Source: Ferrimonas lipolytica
Lineage (GTDB): Bacteria; Pseudomonadota; Gammaproteobacteria; Enterobacterales; Shewanellaceae
Assembly (NCBI RefSeq): GCF_012295575.1
Contig: NZ_CP051180.1
Coordinates: forward strand, 3,472,001-3,536,000
Direction: 5' to 3'
DNA: 64,000 nt
The translations under genes were made by a program, and so were the position numbers. The stretch's first letter is position 1, and each line of letters begins with the position of its first letter. A model generated the notes under the pieces. The model was not told where the DNA came from. It ran no database searches and saw only the letters and a list, made by a program, of their open reading frames with translations. Shown here piece by piece: positions 48,647-56,687 of the stretch.

Positions 48647-50422
48647 ATGGCCAAGAGCTTCTTTTCTTGGTTCCGCCGCGACAAAAAAGCGGCAGAGCAA
48701 ACTGCAGAGGCACAAGCCACTGTTGATGAAACTGCATCACCGACCGATGTAACCTCCACCGTTGACGAAGCGGCGCAGCAAAAGGCCATCGCTGATGCCG
48801 AAGCGTTACGTCAGGCTGAAACTGCTGCGGCTGAAAAACGCCAAACTGAACAAACTGCACAAATACAGCAACAGGCTGCCGCTGCAGCGGAGACTCAGCG
48901 CCACGCCGATGAAGCAGCGAAACGGCTAGCGGAAGAGGCCGAAGCGAAACGTTTGGCGGAAGAGGCCGAAGCAAAACGTCTGGCGGAAGAGGCCGAAGCG
49001 AAACGTTTGGCGGAAGAGGCCGAAGCGAAACGCCTGGCGGAAGAGGCCGAAGCGAAACGCCTGGCGGAAGAGGCCGAAGCGAAACGCCTGGCGGAAGAGG
49101 CCGAAGCGAAACGCCTGGCGGAAGAGGCCGAAGCGAAACGCCTGGCGGAAGAGGCCGAAGCGAAACGCCTGGCGGAAGAGGTTGAAGCGAAACGCCTGGC
49201 GGAAGAGGCCGAAGCGAAACGGCTAGCGGAAGAGGCCGAAGCGAAACGCCTGGCGGAAGAGGCCGAAGCGAAACGCCTGGCGGAAGAGGCCGAAGCGAAA
49301 CGTCTGGCGGAAGAGGCCGAAGCGAAACGTCTGGCGGAAGAGGCTGAAGCGAAACGTCTGGCGGAAGAGGCTGAAGCGAAACGTCTGGCGGAAGAGGCCG
49401 AAGCGAAACGTTTGGCGGAAGAGGCCGAAGCGAAACGTCTGGCGGAAGAAGTAGAAGCTAAGCAAGATGGAGCTAGTCACACTGCAGAACGTCCAGAAAA
49501 GCAGGGCTTTTTTGCGCGACTGAAGGCTGGCCTACGCCGCACCAGTGCCAATATTGGTGGTGGTTTTGTGGCGTTATTTCGCGGCAAAAAGATTGATGAA
49601 GAGCTGTTTGAAGAATTAGAAACACAACTGTTGTTGGCCGATGTTGGCGTGGAAACCACCACCCGCATTATCGATAGCCTAACCAAGCGCGCTGAGTTTG
49701 GTGAGTTGAAAGATTCTGATGCACTGTTCCAGTATCTGCGCCAAGAGCTTTCGACCACCCTTGAACCGGTAAATAAGCCACTGCAAATTGATAATGCTAA
49801 TGGCCCTTACGTGATGCTGATGGTTGGCGTAAATGGCGTGGGTAAAACCACCACCATTGGTAAGTTGGCAAAACAGTTCCAGGCTGAAGGCAAATCGGTC
49901 ATGTTGGCTGCCGGTGATACCTTCCGTGCCGCTGCAGTTGAGCAGTTGCAGGTTTGGGGCGAACGGAATGATATTCCAGTTATTGCACAGCACACTGGTG
50001 CCGATAGCGCCTCGGTTATCTTTGACGCCATCCAAGCGGCGAAAGCCCGCAATGTTGATGTACTGATCGCCGATACTGCTGGTCGCCTACAGAATAAATC
50101 TCACCTGATGGAAGAGTTGAAGAAGATCGTCCGGGTGATGAAGAAGGTGGATGAAAATGCACCGCACGAAGTGATGCTGACGTTAGATGCCAGCACTGGC
50201 CAGAACGCCATCAGTCAAGCGCAACTGTTTGATGAGGCGGTTGGCCTTACCGGCTTAACTTTGACCAAATTAGACGGCACCGCCAAAGGTGGAGTGATCT
50301 TTGCACTTGCGGACAAGTTTAAGATCCCAGTACGGTACATAGGTGTTGGCGAAGGTATTGATGATCTTCGACCTTTTGAAGCCGATACCTTTATCGACGC
50401 CCTCTTTAGCGAACAGGAATAA
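48647..50422 (+). CDS. ftsY: Signal recognition particle receptor FtsY with expanded repeat domain
   Basis: SRP receptor GTPase that docks ribosome-SRP complexes to the membrane and SecYEG. 591 residues against about 500 in E. coli. Start MAKSFFSWFRRDKKAAEQ, then an acidic Ala/Glu-rich A domain containing 20 tandem copies of RLAEEAEAK (residues 93-272). The N and G domains follow (from about 285): GVNGVGKTTTIGKLA, DTFRAAAVEQLQVW, DTAGRLQNK, TKLDGTAKGG. The ending PFEADTFIDALF is typical. ATG 48647 is preceded by AAAGGACA. ftsE and ftsX follow as in E. coli. Confidence 0.97.
   Translation: MAKSFFSWFRRDKKAAEQTAEAQATVDETASPTDVTSTVDEAAQQKAIADAEALRQAETAAAEKRQTEQTAQIQQQAAAAAETQRHADEAAKRLAEEAEAKRLAEEAEAKRLAEEAEAKRLAEEAEAKRLAEEAEAKRLAEEAEAKRLAEEAEAKRLAEEAEAKRLAEEAEAKRLAEEVEAKRLAEEAEAKRLAEEAEAKRLAEEAEAKRLAEEAEAKRLAEEAEAKRLAEEAEAKRLAEEAEAKRLAEEAEAKRLAEEAEAKRLAEEVEAKQDGASHTAERPEKQGFFARLKAGLRRTSANIGGGFVALFRGKKIDEELFEELETQLLLADVGVETTTRIIDSLTKRAEFGELKDSDALFQYLRQELSTTLEPVNKPLQIDNANGPYVMLMVGVNGVGKTTTIGKLAKQFQAEGKSVMLAAGDTFRAAAVEQLQVWGERNDIPVIAQHTGADSASVIFDAIQAAKARNVDVLIADTAGRLQNKSHLMEELKKIVRVMKKVDENAPHEVMLTLDASTGQNAISQAQLFDEAVGLTGLTLTKLDGTAKGGVIFALADKFKIPVRYIGVGEGIDDLRPFEADTFIDALFSEQE
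48923..49462 (+). repeat. 27-bp tandem repeat x20 inside ftsY
   Basis: Exactly 540 bp, 20 units of 27 bp encoding RLAEEAEAK, with Val for Ala at position 6 in units 10 and 20. Units differ mostly by silent changes in the Arg-Leu codons (CGT/CGC/CGG and CTG/TTG/CTA) and in a few GCC/GCT. It predicts a long charged helix. The high DNA identity suggests recent expansion, and unit number may vary between strains. Confidence 0.95.
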
Positions 50423-50430
50423 GCGCCCCT

Positions 50431-51099
50431 ATGATCCGGTTTGAGCAGGTCAGTAAAATCTACCCCGGTGGTCAAACCGCGTTAGAAAATGTCGATTTTC
50501 ACCTTCAACGGGGAGAGATGGCATTTCTAACCGGCCACAGTGGTGCAGGTAAAAGTACCCTGCTCAAGCTAATCACAGCGATTGAAAAGCCAACAATGGG
50601 GAAGGTGTTGGTTAATGATCACGACATCGGCACCTTAAGCCGCAGTGCTGTCCCTTACCTGCGTCGTAACATCGGCATCATCTTTCAAGATCACAACCTG
50701 TTGATGGACCGCAGTGTCTACGACAACGTCGCTTTACCATTATTGATTGAAGGGTTCCACGACCGCGAAATCAACAAACGAGTTGAGGCGGCGCTGGAGA
50801 TGGTTGGCCTCGGCGACAAAACCAATTTTGCGCCGATGCAGCTTTCTGGTGGTGAACAACAGCGGGTCGGTATTGCCCGAGCTGTCGTTGCTCGACCGCC
50901 ACTATTGCTGGCGGATGAGCCCACCGGCAATCTTGACCCTAAATTGTCGATGGAGATCCTGCGTTTGTTTGAAACCTTTAATCGTGCCGGCACCACCGTG
51001 TTAATCGCAACCCACGATCTCGGTCTTATCGCTCGCATGCGCTACCGCACCCTGACTCTGGGACAAGGTCGGTTATTGTCTACAGAGGCGGTGGCATGA
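50431..51099 (+). CDS. ftsE: Cell division ATP-binding protein FtsE
   Basis: ABC ATPase partner of FtsX; the complex activates periplasmic amidases through EnvC, also encoded in this window. 222 residues with Walker A TGHSGAGKSTLLKL (about 35-48), signature LSGGEQQRVGIARA and Walker B LLLADEPTGNLDP. ATG 50431 lies 8 bp after ftsY. The stop overlaps the ftsX start (ATGA). Confidence 0.97.
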   Translation: MIRFEQVSKIYPGGQTALENVDFHLQRGEMAFLTGHSGAGKSTLLKLITAIEKPTMGKVLVNDHDIGTLSRSAVPYLRRNIGIIFQDHNLLMDRSVYDNVALPLLIEGFHDREINKRVEAALEMVGLGDKTNFAPMQLSGGEQQRVGIARAVVARPPLLLADEPTGNLDPKLSMEILRLFETFNRAGTTVLIATHDLGLIARMRYRTLTLGQGRLLSTEAVA

Positions 51100-52049
51100 A
51101 GCGAACTAAGTCAAAGGTATCGACTGGGCGGCGCTTCAGTAGCTTTTTAGGGCAACATGCCAAACAGCTGGTGGCCAGCTTAGGTGAATTGTGGCAAACA
51201 CCAATGACATCGGTAATGACTATGCTGGTGTTAGGGTTCAGTCTAAGTCTACCGACGCTGTTGCTAGCGTTATCAAACAACGCCGCTAAGGTTGAACAAC
51301 AATGGCAGCATAGCTCGCAGATCAATCTATTCCTGCAACTGGATCTACCGGCTGCAAGCGAACAACGCCTGCTTAGCAAGTTACGGGGGATGGCGGAATT
51401 AATAGAAGTTGAGCATCAATCGTCACAGCAGGCGCTGGCGGAGTTTCAAGCTCACAGCCGCTTTGCTGATGCACTGCAATATCTCGACGATAATCCGTTA
51501 CCGGCCGTGGTTAAGGTGGTTCCTTCACTTAACTATCGCAGCGGTGAGGCGGTAAAGGTATTGCAACAACAGCTGCAATCGATGCCGGAGGTAAGCCTAG
51601 CTCGTTTGGATCTAGACTGGTTGGAACGATTGCAGGCGTTCTCTGACACCGCCAAGAGGGCGAGCTCGGCGTTAAGTTTGCTGCTGATTGTGGCGGTGGT
51701 GCTGATCACTGCTAACACCATTCGTATGGGTATCATGCAGCGTTTTCACGAGATCAAAGTGATGAAGTTGGTTGGTGCTACCGAAGCTTTTATCCGTCGA
51801 CCGTTTCTCTATAGTGGTCTTTGGCTTGGGTTGATGTCAGCAATGCTGGCACTGGTGTTGGTTAATGGTTTATTGCTGTGGCTTGATAGCGCCGTAGCGC
51901 AACTATTAAGCCTTTACGATAGCCAACTGCGCCTCGATGGTTTAACTGGTTCTCAGGTTGCATGGTTACTCGGTTGTGCCTGTGGGCTGGGCTGGTTAGG
52001 AGCCTATGTTTCGGTACGCCGTCATTTACGGGCCATCGAACCGCAATAA
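51096..52049 (+). CDS. ftsX: Cell division protein FtsX
   Basis: Inner-membrane partner of FtsE. 317 residues with a basic cytoplasmic N-terminus, helix 1 (VMTMLVLGFSLSLPTLLLAL), a large periplasmic loop (about residues 65-185) that recruits EnvC, then three helices, the last ending in GCACGLGWLGAYVSV. The loop has the typical LSKLRGMAELIEVEH...LPAVVKVVPS region. Start overlaps ftsE by 4 bp, implying translational coupling. Confidence 0.96.
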   Translation: MKRTKSKVSTGRRFSSFLGQHAKQLVASLGELWQTPMTSVMTMLVLGFSLSLPTLLLALSNNAAKVEQQWQHSSQINLFLQLDLPAASEQRLLSKLRGMAELIEVEHQSSQQALAEFQAHSRFADALQYLDDNPLPAVVKVVPSLNYRSGEAVKVLQQQLQSMPEVSLARLDLDWLERLQAFSDTAKRASSALSLLLIVAVVLITANTIRMGIMQRFHEIKVMKLVGATEAFIRRPFLYSGLWLGLMSAMLALVLVNGLLLWLDSAVAQLLSLYDSQLRLDGLTGSQVAWLLGCACGLGWLGAYVSVRRHLRAIEPQ

Positions 52050-52189
52050 TCTTTTCTTACATCTGTTACTTAATCCCAGTGGGAACCTACGCTCGTTAAG
52101 AGAGTCAGAAGGGCTCTGGTGGTTGGTGCATTAACTTGCACCTGACAGTCTGTTAAACTGCGTTCCCTAGCAGGTATCTGAGGTAACAA

Positions 52190-53050
52190 ATGAGCGAATC
52201 CAAACCGAATATGGCATTAATGGTGGTCCCACAGGGACACGGCAGCTTGGAAAGTTATATCCAAGCGGTCAATGCCATCCCGATGCTATCGGTCGAGGAG
52301 GAGCAATACCTTGCCCGCCAAGTGGTGGGCGGTGATATCGACGGTGCCAAGTTGTTGATCATGGCGCACCTTCGCTTTGTGGTACATATTGCCCGTGGCT
52401 ACTCTGGCTATGGCTTGCCGCAAGCGGATCTTATCCAAGAAGGCAACATCGGTTTAATGAAGGCGGTAAAACGCTTTGATCCGGATGTTGGTGTGCGTTT
52501 GGTGTCATTTGCAGTGCATTGGATCAAGGCTGAAATCCACGAATATGTGCTGAAAAACTGGCGTATCGTTAAGGTGGCCACCACTAAGGCGCAACGTAAG
52601 TTGTTCTTCAACCTGCGAAAGGCAAAAAAACGTTTGGGTTGGTTCAGTAACGAAGAGGTTCATACCGTTGCTGAAGAGCTTGGTGTATCACCGAAAGAGG
52701 TGATGGAGATGGAAGCTCGTCTTGCCGCCCAAGATGCTGCCTTTGATCTTGGTAACGACGACGATGATGACAACAGCAGCTATGCTCCGGCCTTATATCT
52801 GCAAGATGACAACTCTAATCACGCCGATGTGATTGAAGCGGAGGATCATCAAGCACAGTCGCAACGCAGTTTGCGCGATGCGTTAAATACTCTGGATGAT
52901 CGCTCTCGAGAGATCCTCACCGCGCGTTGGTTAGACGAACCGAAGCAAACATTACATGAGCTTGCTGCTCACTACGGTGTTTCTGCTGAGCGGATCCGGC
53001 AGCTAGAGAAAAATGCCATCAAGAAGCTGAAAATTGCGATGGAAGGGTAA
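52190..53050 (+). CDS. rpoH: Heat-shock sigma factor RpoH (sigma32)
   Basis: Directs RNA polymerase to heat-shock promoters. 286 residues (E. coli 284). Region 2 contains [40 protein letters not shown]; the RpoH box [17 protein letters not shown] lies near residues 138-154; region 4 ends with [17 protein letters not shown]. An acidic Asp-rich run (NDDDDDNSS) sits at about 190. It follows ftsX, as in E. coli, with a 140-bp gap likely holding its own promoters. Confidence 0.97.
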   Translation: MSESKPNMALMVVPQGHGSLESYIQAVNAIPMLSVEEEQYLARQVVGGDIDGAKLLIMAHLRFVVHIARGYSGYGLPQADLIQEGNIGLMKAVKRFDPDVGVRLVSFAVHWIKAEIHEYVLKNWRIVKVATTKAQRKLFFNLRKAKKRLGWFSNEEVHTVAEELGVSPKEVMEMEARLAAQDAAFDLGNDDDDDNSSYAPALYLQDDNSNHADVIEAEDHQAQSQRSLRDALNTLDDRSREILTARWLDEPKQTLHELAAHYGVSAERIRQLEKNAIKKLKIAMEG

Positions 53051-53054
53051 CCGT

Positions 53055-53303
53055 ATGGAATGCCGCCTCGGTTGCGGCGCCTGCTGCATCGCCCCGTCAA
53101 TCAGCTCTCTCAACAAACCCGCAGGGGAGCGTTGTAAATATCTCAATACCGATAACCTCTGTTCCATCTTTGGTAAGCCAGAACGGCCGCAGGTATGCAG
53201 TGACTTTAAAGCTTGTGATTGGATTTGCGGCAACAACAACGCGGTCGCGCTGCAGATATTGACCGATTTGGAAACGACTACCGCACCTTCTGCTTCCACG
53301 TAG
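53055..53303 (+). CDS. YkgJ-type cysteine-cluster protein
   Basis: 82-residue protein with the UPF0153/YkgJ Cys pattern: CRLGCGACC at residues 3-11, then RCKYL, CSIFG and PQVCSDFKACDWICG. The Cys cluster probably binds Zn2+ or Fe-S; function is unknown. ATG 53055 follows GGAAGGG; a TTG at 53034 inside rpoH is a less likely start. Four bp after the rpoH stop, so it may share its transcript. Confidence 0.85.
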   Translation: MECRLGCGACCIAPSISSLNKPAGERCKYLNTDNLCSIFGKPERPQVCSDFKACDWICGNNNAVALQILTDLETTTAPSAST

Positions 53304-53721
53304 TCGTCGCTGTTACCGTTAAGGCGCTACCCGTCCTCACCCGTTATCCCTTATTTTGCCCTTTTTGTCTGTTGGTTAAGTGTCGAACTCGTTACACAAT
53401 TTGCATTAATTTGTAACTGACTTCAGTTCAAGTTGATGTGGTGCTGATTGCTATTGCTTACCGCAGTTCGATGCCTTTGCGAGTTGAAGACGTAAGCCGT
53501 TTTTTCGTGACTATGGATCAACTTGCACCACAATTGTGCTGTTCTTCACGCCAAAGGCATCTTCTCGATATTAAAAGTCATTTTTTTCGAAAAAAATATT
53601 CGTCAATACCTCCAAAGTGGGGGATTTTTCAATGGGAAAAGGCACATAGTTTACTTTTTCTAAGCTGCTTTCTTGACAGAATCGCCATGCCCAAATTGTT
53701 GTATTACAACCTAGTGGATCG
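53304..53721. promoter_or_regulatory. dms operon upstream region
   Basis: 418 bp without a convincing gene; an open 95-codon frame (53438-53725) has no recognisable family or ribosome-binding site. A CRP-like site TGTGC-N6-TCACG (53535-53550) matches the TGTGA-N6-TCACA consensus in eight of ten positions, about 180 bp upstream of dmsE. No perfect FNR box is present. An A/T-rich tract at about 53579-53602 may be near the promoter. Confidence 0.45.
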
Positions 53722-54666
53722 ATGATGGCGAAGTTAAATAAGTTAATGCGAGTGCTTACTTTAGGGGTGCTAATCAGTGTCCCGATGTCTGCATTGGCTA
53801 CCGAGGGTAATAGTGTTCAAGCCCTACTGTTGGATAAATTCCAAGCAGGCCACTACTCCAATAAAGGCGCCGATGGCTGCCTGATGTGTCACAAAAAGAA
53901 TGACAGCGTTACTGCAATCTTTGCTGGCGTGCACGGCGATTTGAACCACAGCAACAGCCCAATGGCTAAGCTGCAGTGCGAATCCTGTCATGGCCCCCAA
54001 GGCAAGCATCGTGGCAAAAACGAACCGATGATCAGCTTTGCTGCCAACGGTAACGTCTCTGCTGAGCTGCAAGACAGCGTCTGTCTCTCCTGTCACCAAG
54101 ACAGTGAACGCATGGCGTGGCATGACTCCCTGCACGTGCAGGAAGAGGTTAGCTGTGTCAGCTGTCATAGCGTTCACACTGCGCAAGACCCAATCATGAA
54201 CCGCAGCAATCAAGTGGCCACCTGTGTGGAATGCCACAGCGAGCAGCGGGCCGATATGCACAAGCGCAGTGCTCACCCAATCCTGGGCACCGGTCGCGAT
54301 GGCGGCAATATGGTCTGTAGCGACTGTCACGCCCCGCACGGCTCTCTGTCTGATGCTGCGCTCAAGCAAACCACCATCAATGACAGTTGTTACGACTGTC
54401 ACGCGGAAAAACGCGGCCCATTCCTGTGGGAACACGAAAGCGTGATTGATGACTGCAGCAGCTGCCACGACGTGCACGGTAGTGTGAATGACAACCTGCT
54501 TAAGCGCAAAGCGCCACAGCTGTGTCAGAACTGTCACCAGCCGGACGGTCACCAGTTTAATGTTGAGCAGCCAGACGGGGTATTCACCTCAGGCCAAAGC
54601 TGCCTCAACTGCCACAACCAGATCCACGGGTCTAACCACCCAAGTGGCAACTACCTGCGTAAGTAA
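53722..54666 (+). CDS. dmsE: Periplasmic decaheme cytochrome c DmsE (MtrA family)
   Basis: Carries electrons from the periplasm into the outer-membrane barrel. 314 residues: a signal peptide (MMAKLNKLMRVLTLGVLISVPMSALA) and ten CxxCH heme motifs (CLMCH, CESCH, CLSCH, CVSCH, CVECH, CSDCH, CYDCH, CSSCH, CQNCH, CLNCH), the MtrA/DmsE number. ATG 53722 or the next ATG at 53725 could start it; neither has a strong ribosome-binding site. First gene of dmsEFAB-torD, 12 bp before dmsF. Confidence 0.94.
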   Translation: MMAKLNKLMRVLTLGVLISVPMSALATEGNSVQALLLDKFQAGHYSNKGADGCLMCHKKNDSVTAIFAGVHGDLNHSNSPMAKLQCESCHGPQGKHRGKNEPMISFAANGNVSAELQDSVCLSCHQDSERMAWHDSLHVQEEVSCVSCHSVHTAQDPIMNRSNQVATCVECHSEQRADMHKRSAHPILGTGRDGGNMVCSDCHAPHGSLSDAALKQTTINDSCYDCHAEKRGPFLWEHESVIDDCSSCHDVHGSVNDNLLKRKAPQLCQNCHQPDGHQFNVEQPDGVFTSGQSCLNCHNQIHGSNHPSGNYLRK

Positions 54667-54678
54667 AGGAGAGAGACG

Positions 54679-56667
54679 ATGAAGATGAAACTCAGTCTGG
54701 TCGCTCTGGCGATGCTTAATGTGGGGGCGCTACAGGCAGCCAGCTTCAACCTAAACCAGGCCAATACCGCCAACCTCAACACCGATAAGTGGGCTTGTAA
54801 GCGTTGCGATACAAATCACGACAGCGGTAGCGTTGGGGTGTCATTGCTCAGCGTTGACGCCGACGACGCTCGTGCAGCCAACCGCAGTGGCGACGAAGAC
54901 GGCACTGCGGCAGCGCTGCAAGCAGATCTTGTGTCGCAGAATAACGGTGACCGGATCCAGCTGCACGCCACCGACTTTGGTCTTGAGACCGGCCGCGTCG
55001 ATGGACGTTTCGATAACGACCAGTTTGGTGTGCATGCCGGTTACCAAAGCAACCTGCAGGTGAGCAGCGACAAAGCGCAAACCATGTACGGCATTAACCA
55101 AGGCGTTATCATCAACAGCGGTAACCTGAACGGCGAAACCCTTGAAACGAAACGTGAAAAATGGCTGTTGGGCGGCGAGCTCAAAGGCGATTTTTGGCGT
55201 GGCTTTGTTGAATACCGAAACGAAGACAAGAGCGGCCAACAGGTGAAGTCGAGCCAGTTTATCGGCTTACCAAGTGGCGACAGCAGTGGTTTGCCAATCA
55301 ACTACGTGGCACCAATTGATCACAATACCCAAACCCTAGTGGCGGGTGGTGAGTTGATGGGTGAACGTTGGTTGGCCGGGGTGAAATACCAAGGCAGCCA
55401 GTTCGACAACGATCACAACGGCATCGACGCCATGAGCGGCGGCAGCATCCAAGCCTACGAACCAGAAAACGAATCACACCAAGTGATCGTCAATGGCCAG
55501 TATCGCTTTGAGCGCGACATCGTTAGCGGCCGTATCGTCAAAGGCTGGATGAGCCAAGATCAGGATTTCGTCAGCACCGCAGGTGTGCCAGCGGGGATCC
55601 ACAGCGCCGACGCTGAGGTGGAAACCTTAGATATCAACGCCCGCTGGAACCACCGCGCCAGTGCCGATCTACGCATCAAAACTAAGATCGACTACCGCGA
55701 TCGCGACAACAAAACCCCAATCCGTTTGTACCAATCACTCGATTACGACGCCAACAAAGGCCGAGCGGTTGAGAACGTGGCGATGGATAGCGAACGCTTG
55801 GCCTACCAAGTGGCTGCAGATTACCGCTTGGCCAAAGGGATCAAGTTCAATGGTGGCTACCAAGGCATCGATAAAGAGCAAACCGATTCCGTTAAGGAAG
55901 AAACCAAAGAAGATCGCTTCTTTGCCGGTGTGCGCTACGACCGCTTAACCCAGTGGGATTTAAGCCTAGATGCGGAATTCAGCCGTCGTGACGGTTCTGA
56001 CTACCAAGCGGATGAAGCCACCAGTGACGAAGACAACGCCGTGCTGCGCAAATACCACTTGGCCGATCGCGACCGTCAACAGCTGCGTTTTGGCGCCAGC
56101 CACACTCCGCTGGATAACCTCAGTGTCGATCTTAATGTGCGTTACGCCTTAGACGACTACAGCGACACCGATCTCGGTTTAAAAGAGTCTCGCGATAGCA
56201 GCTTCGATTTGAGCGTCAACTACCAACCGTTGCCGCAGCTGAGCCTGCACCTGTTTGCCGGGCAGCAGTGGATTGATTCGCAACAGAGTGATCGCAACAG
56301 CTCAAGCCGCTACGGCACTGATAGCAACGACACCTTCAGCCACGCCGGTTTTGGCGGTCGTTACCACGGCTTGCTGCAAGACAAGTTGGTTATCGGTTTG
56401 GATTACGGCTTTAACGAGTCCGAATCAGAGACCGAGATCAGTGGCAACAACCTGTATGGCGACTATATCGCGTGGTCACACAACGTTGATGTTTACGCGG
56501 AATATCAGTTAAGCGCTAACACCAAGGTGAAAGCGAGCTACGGCTACGAACGCTACTACGACACCGATTACGGCAGCGTGGCGAGCAGCAGTTACACCAC
56601 CCTAGGCGAGATGGACAGCAACTACGTTGCCCACACAGTAATGCTGACCTTCAGCTACGCCCTGTAA
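54679..56667 (+). CDS. dmsF: Outer-membrane beta-barrel DmsF (MtrB/PioB family)
   Basis: Barrel that sheathes the decaheme cytochrome across the outer membrane. 662 residues: signal peptide to about residue 20 (MKMKLSLVALAMLNVGALQA), then the N-terminal CxxC of the family (WACKRCD, Cys40 and Cys43), known in MtrB to matter for function. The remainder is alternating-hydrophobicity beta strands with many DYR/YQ-type aromatic girdle residues, and it ends in Leu after a Phe-rich strand (VMLTFSYAL). ATG 54679 follows AGGAGAGAG. Confidence 0.93.
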   Translation: MKMKLSLVALAMLNVGALQAASFNLNQANTANLNTDKWACKRCDTNHDSGSVGVSLLSVDADDARAANRSGDEDGTAAALQADLVSQNNGDRIQLHATDFGLETGRVDGRFDNDQFGVHAGYQSNLQVSSDKAQTMYGINQGVIINSGNLNGETLETKREKWLLGGELKGDFWRGFVEYRNEDKSGQQVKSSQFIGLPSGDSSGLPINYVAPIDHNTQTLVAGGELMGERWLAGVKYQGSQFDNDHNGIDAMSGGSIQAYEPENESHQVIVNGQYRFERDIVSGRIVKGWMSQDQDFVSTAGVPAGIHSADAEVETLDINARWNHRASADLRIKTKIDYRDRDNKTPIRLYQSLDYDANKGRAVENVAMDSERLAYQVAADYRLAKGIKFNGGYQGIDKEQTDSVKEETKEDRFFAGVRYDRLTQWDLSLDAEFSRRDGSDYQADEATSDEDNAVLRKYHLADRDRQQLRFGASHTPLDNLSVDLNVRYALDDYSDTDLGLKESRDSSFDLSVNYQPLPQLSLHLFAGQQWIDSQQSDRNSSSRYGTDSNDTFSHAGFGGRYHGLLQDKLVIGLDYGFNESESETEISGNNLYGDYIAWSHNVDVYAEYQLSANTKVKASYGYERYYDTDYGSVASSSYTTLGEMDSNYVAHTVMLTFSYAL

Positions 56668-56687
56668 TATTTATTTGAGGTTTTATC

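Noticed and set aside
48923-49462. CRISPR-like array of short repeats
   Set aside because: Units are contiguous 27-bp in-frame codons without spacers inside ftsY, so this is a protein repeat.
49223-49480. Antisense open frame rich in RQTFRFGLF repeats
   Set aside because: It is the mirror image of the ftsY repeat and has no other support.
53607-53622. NarP/NarL-like 7-2-7 site TACCTCC-AA-AGTGGGG
   Set aside because: Second heptamer has three mismatches to the consensus; too weak to claim.
53438-53725. 95-codon open frame before dmsE
   Set aside because: No ribosome-binding site, no recognisable family, and it covers the likely dms promoter region.
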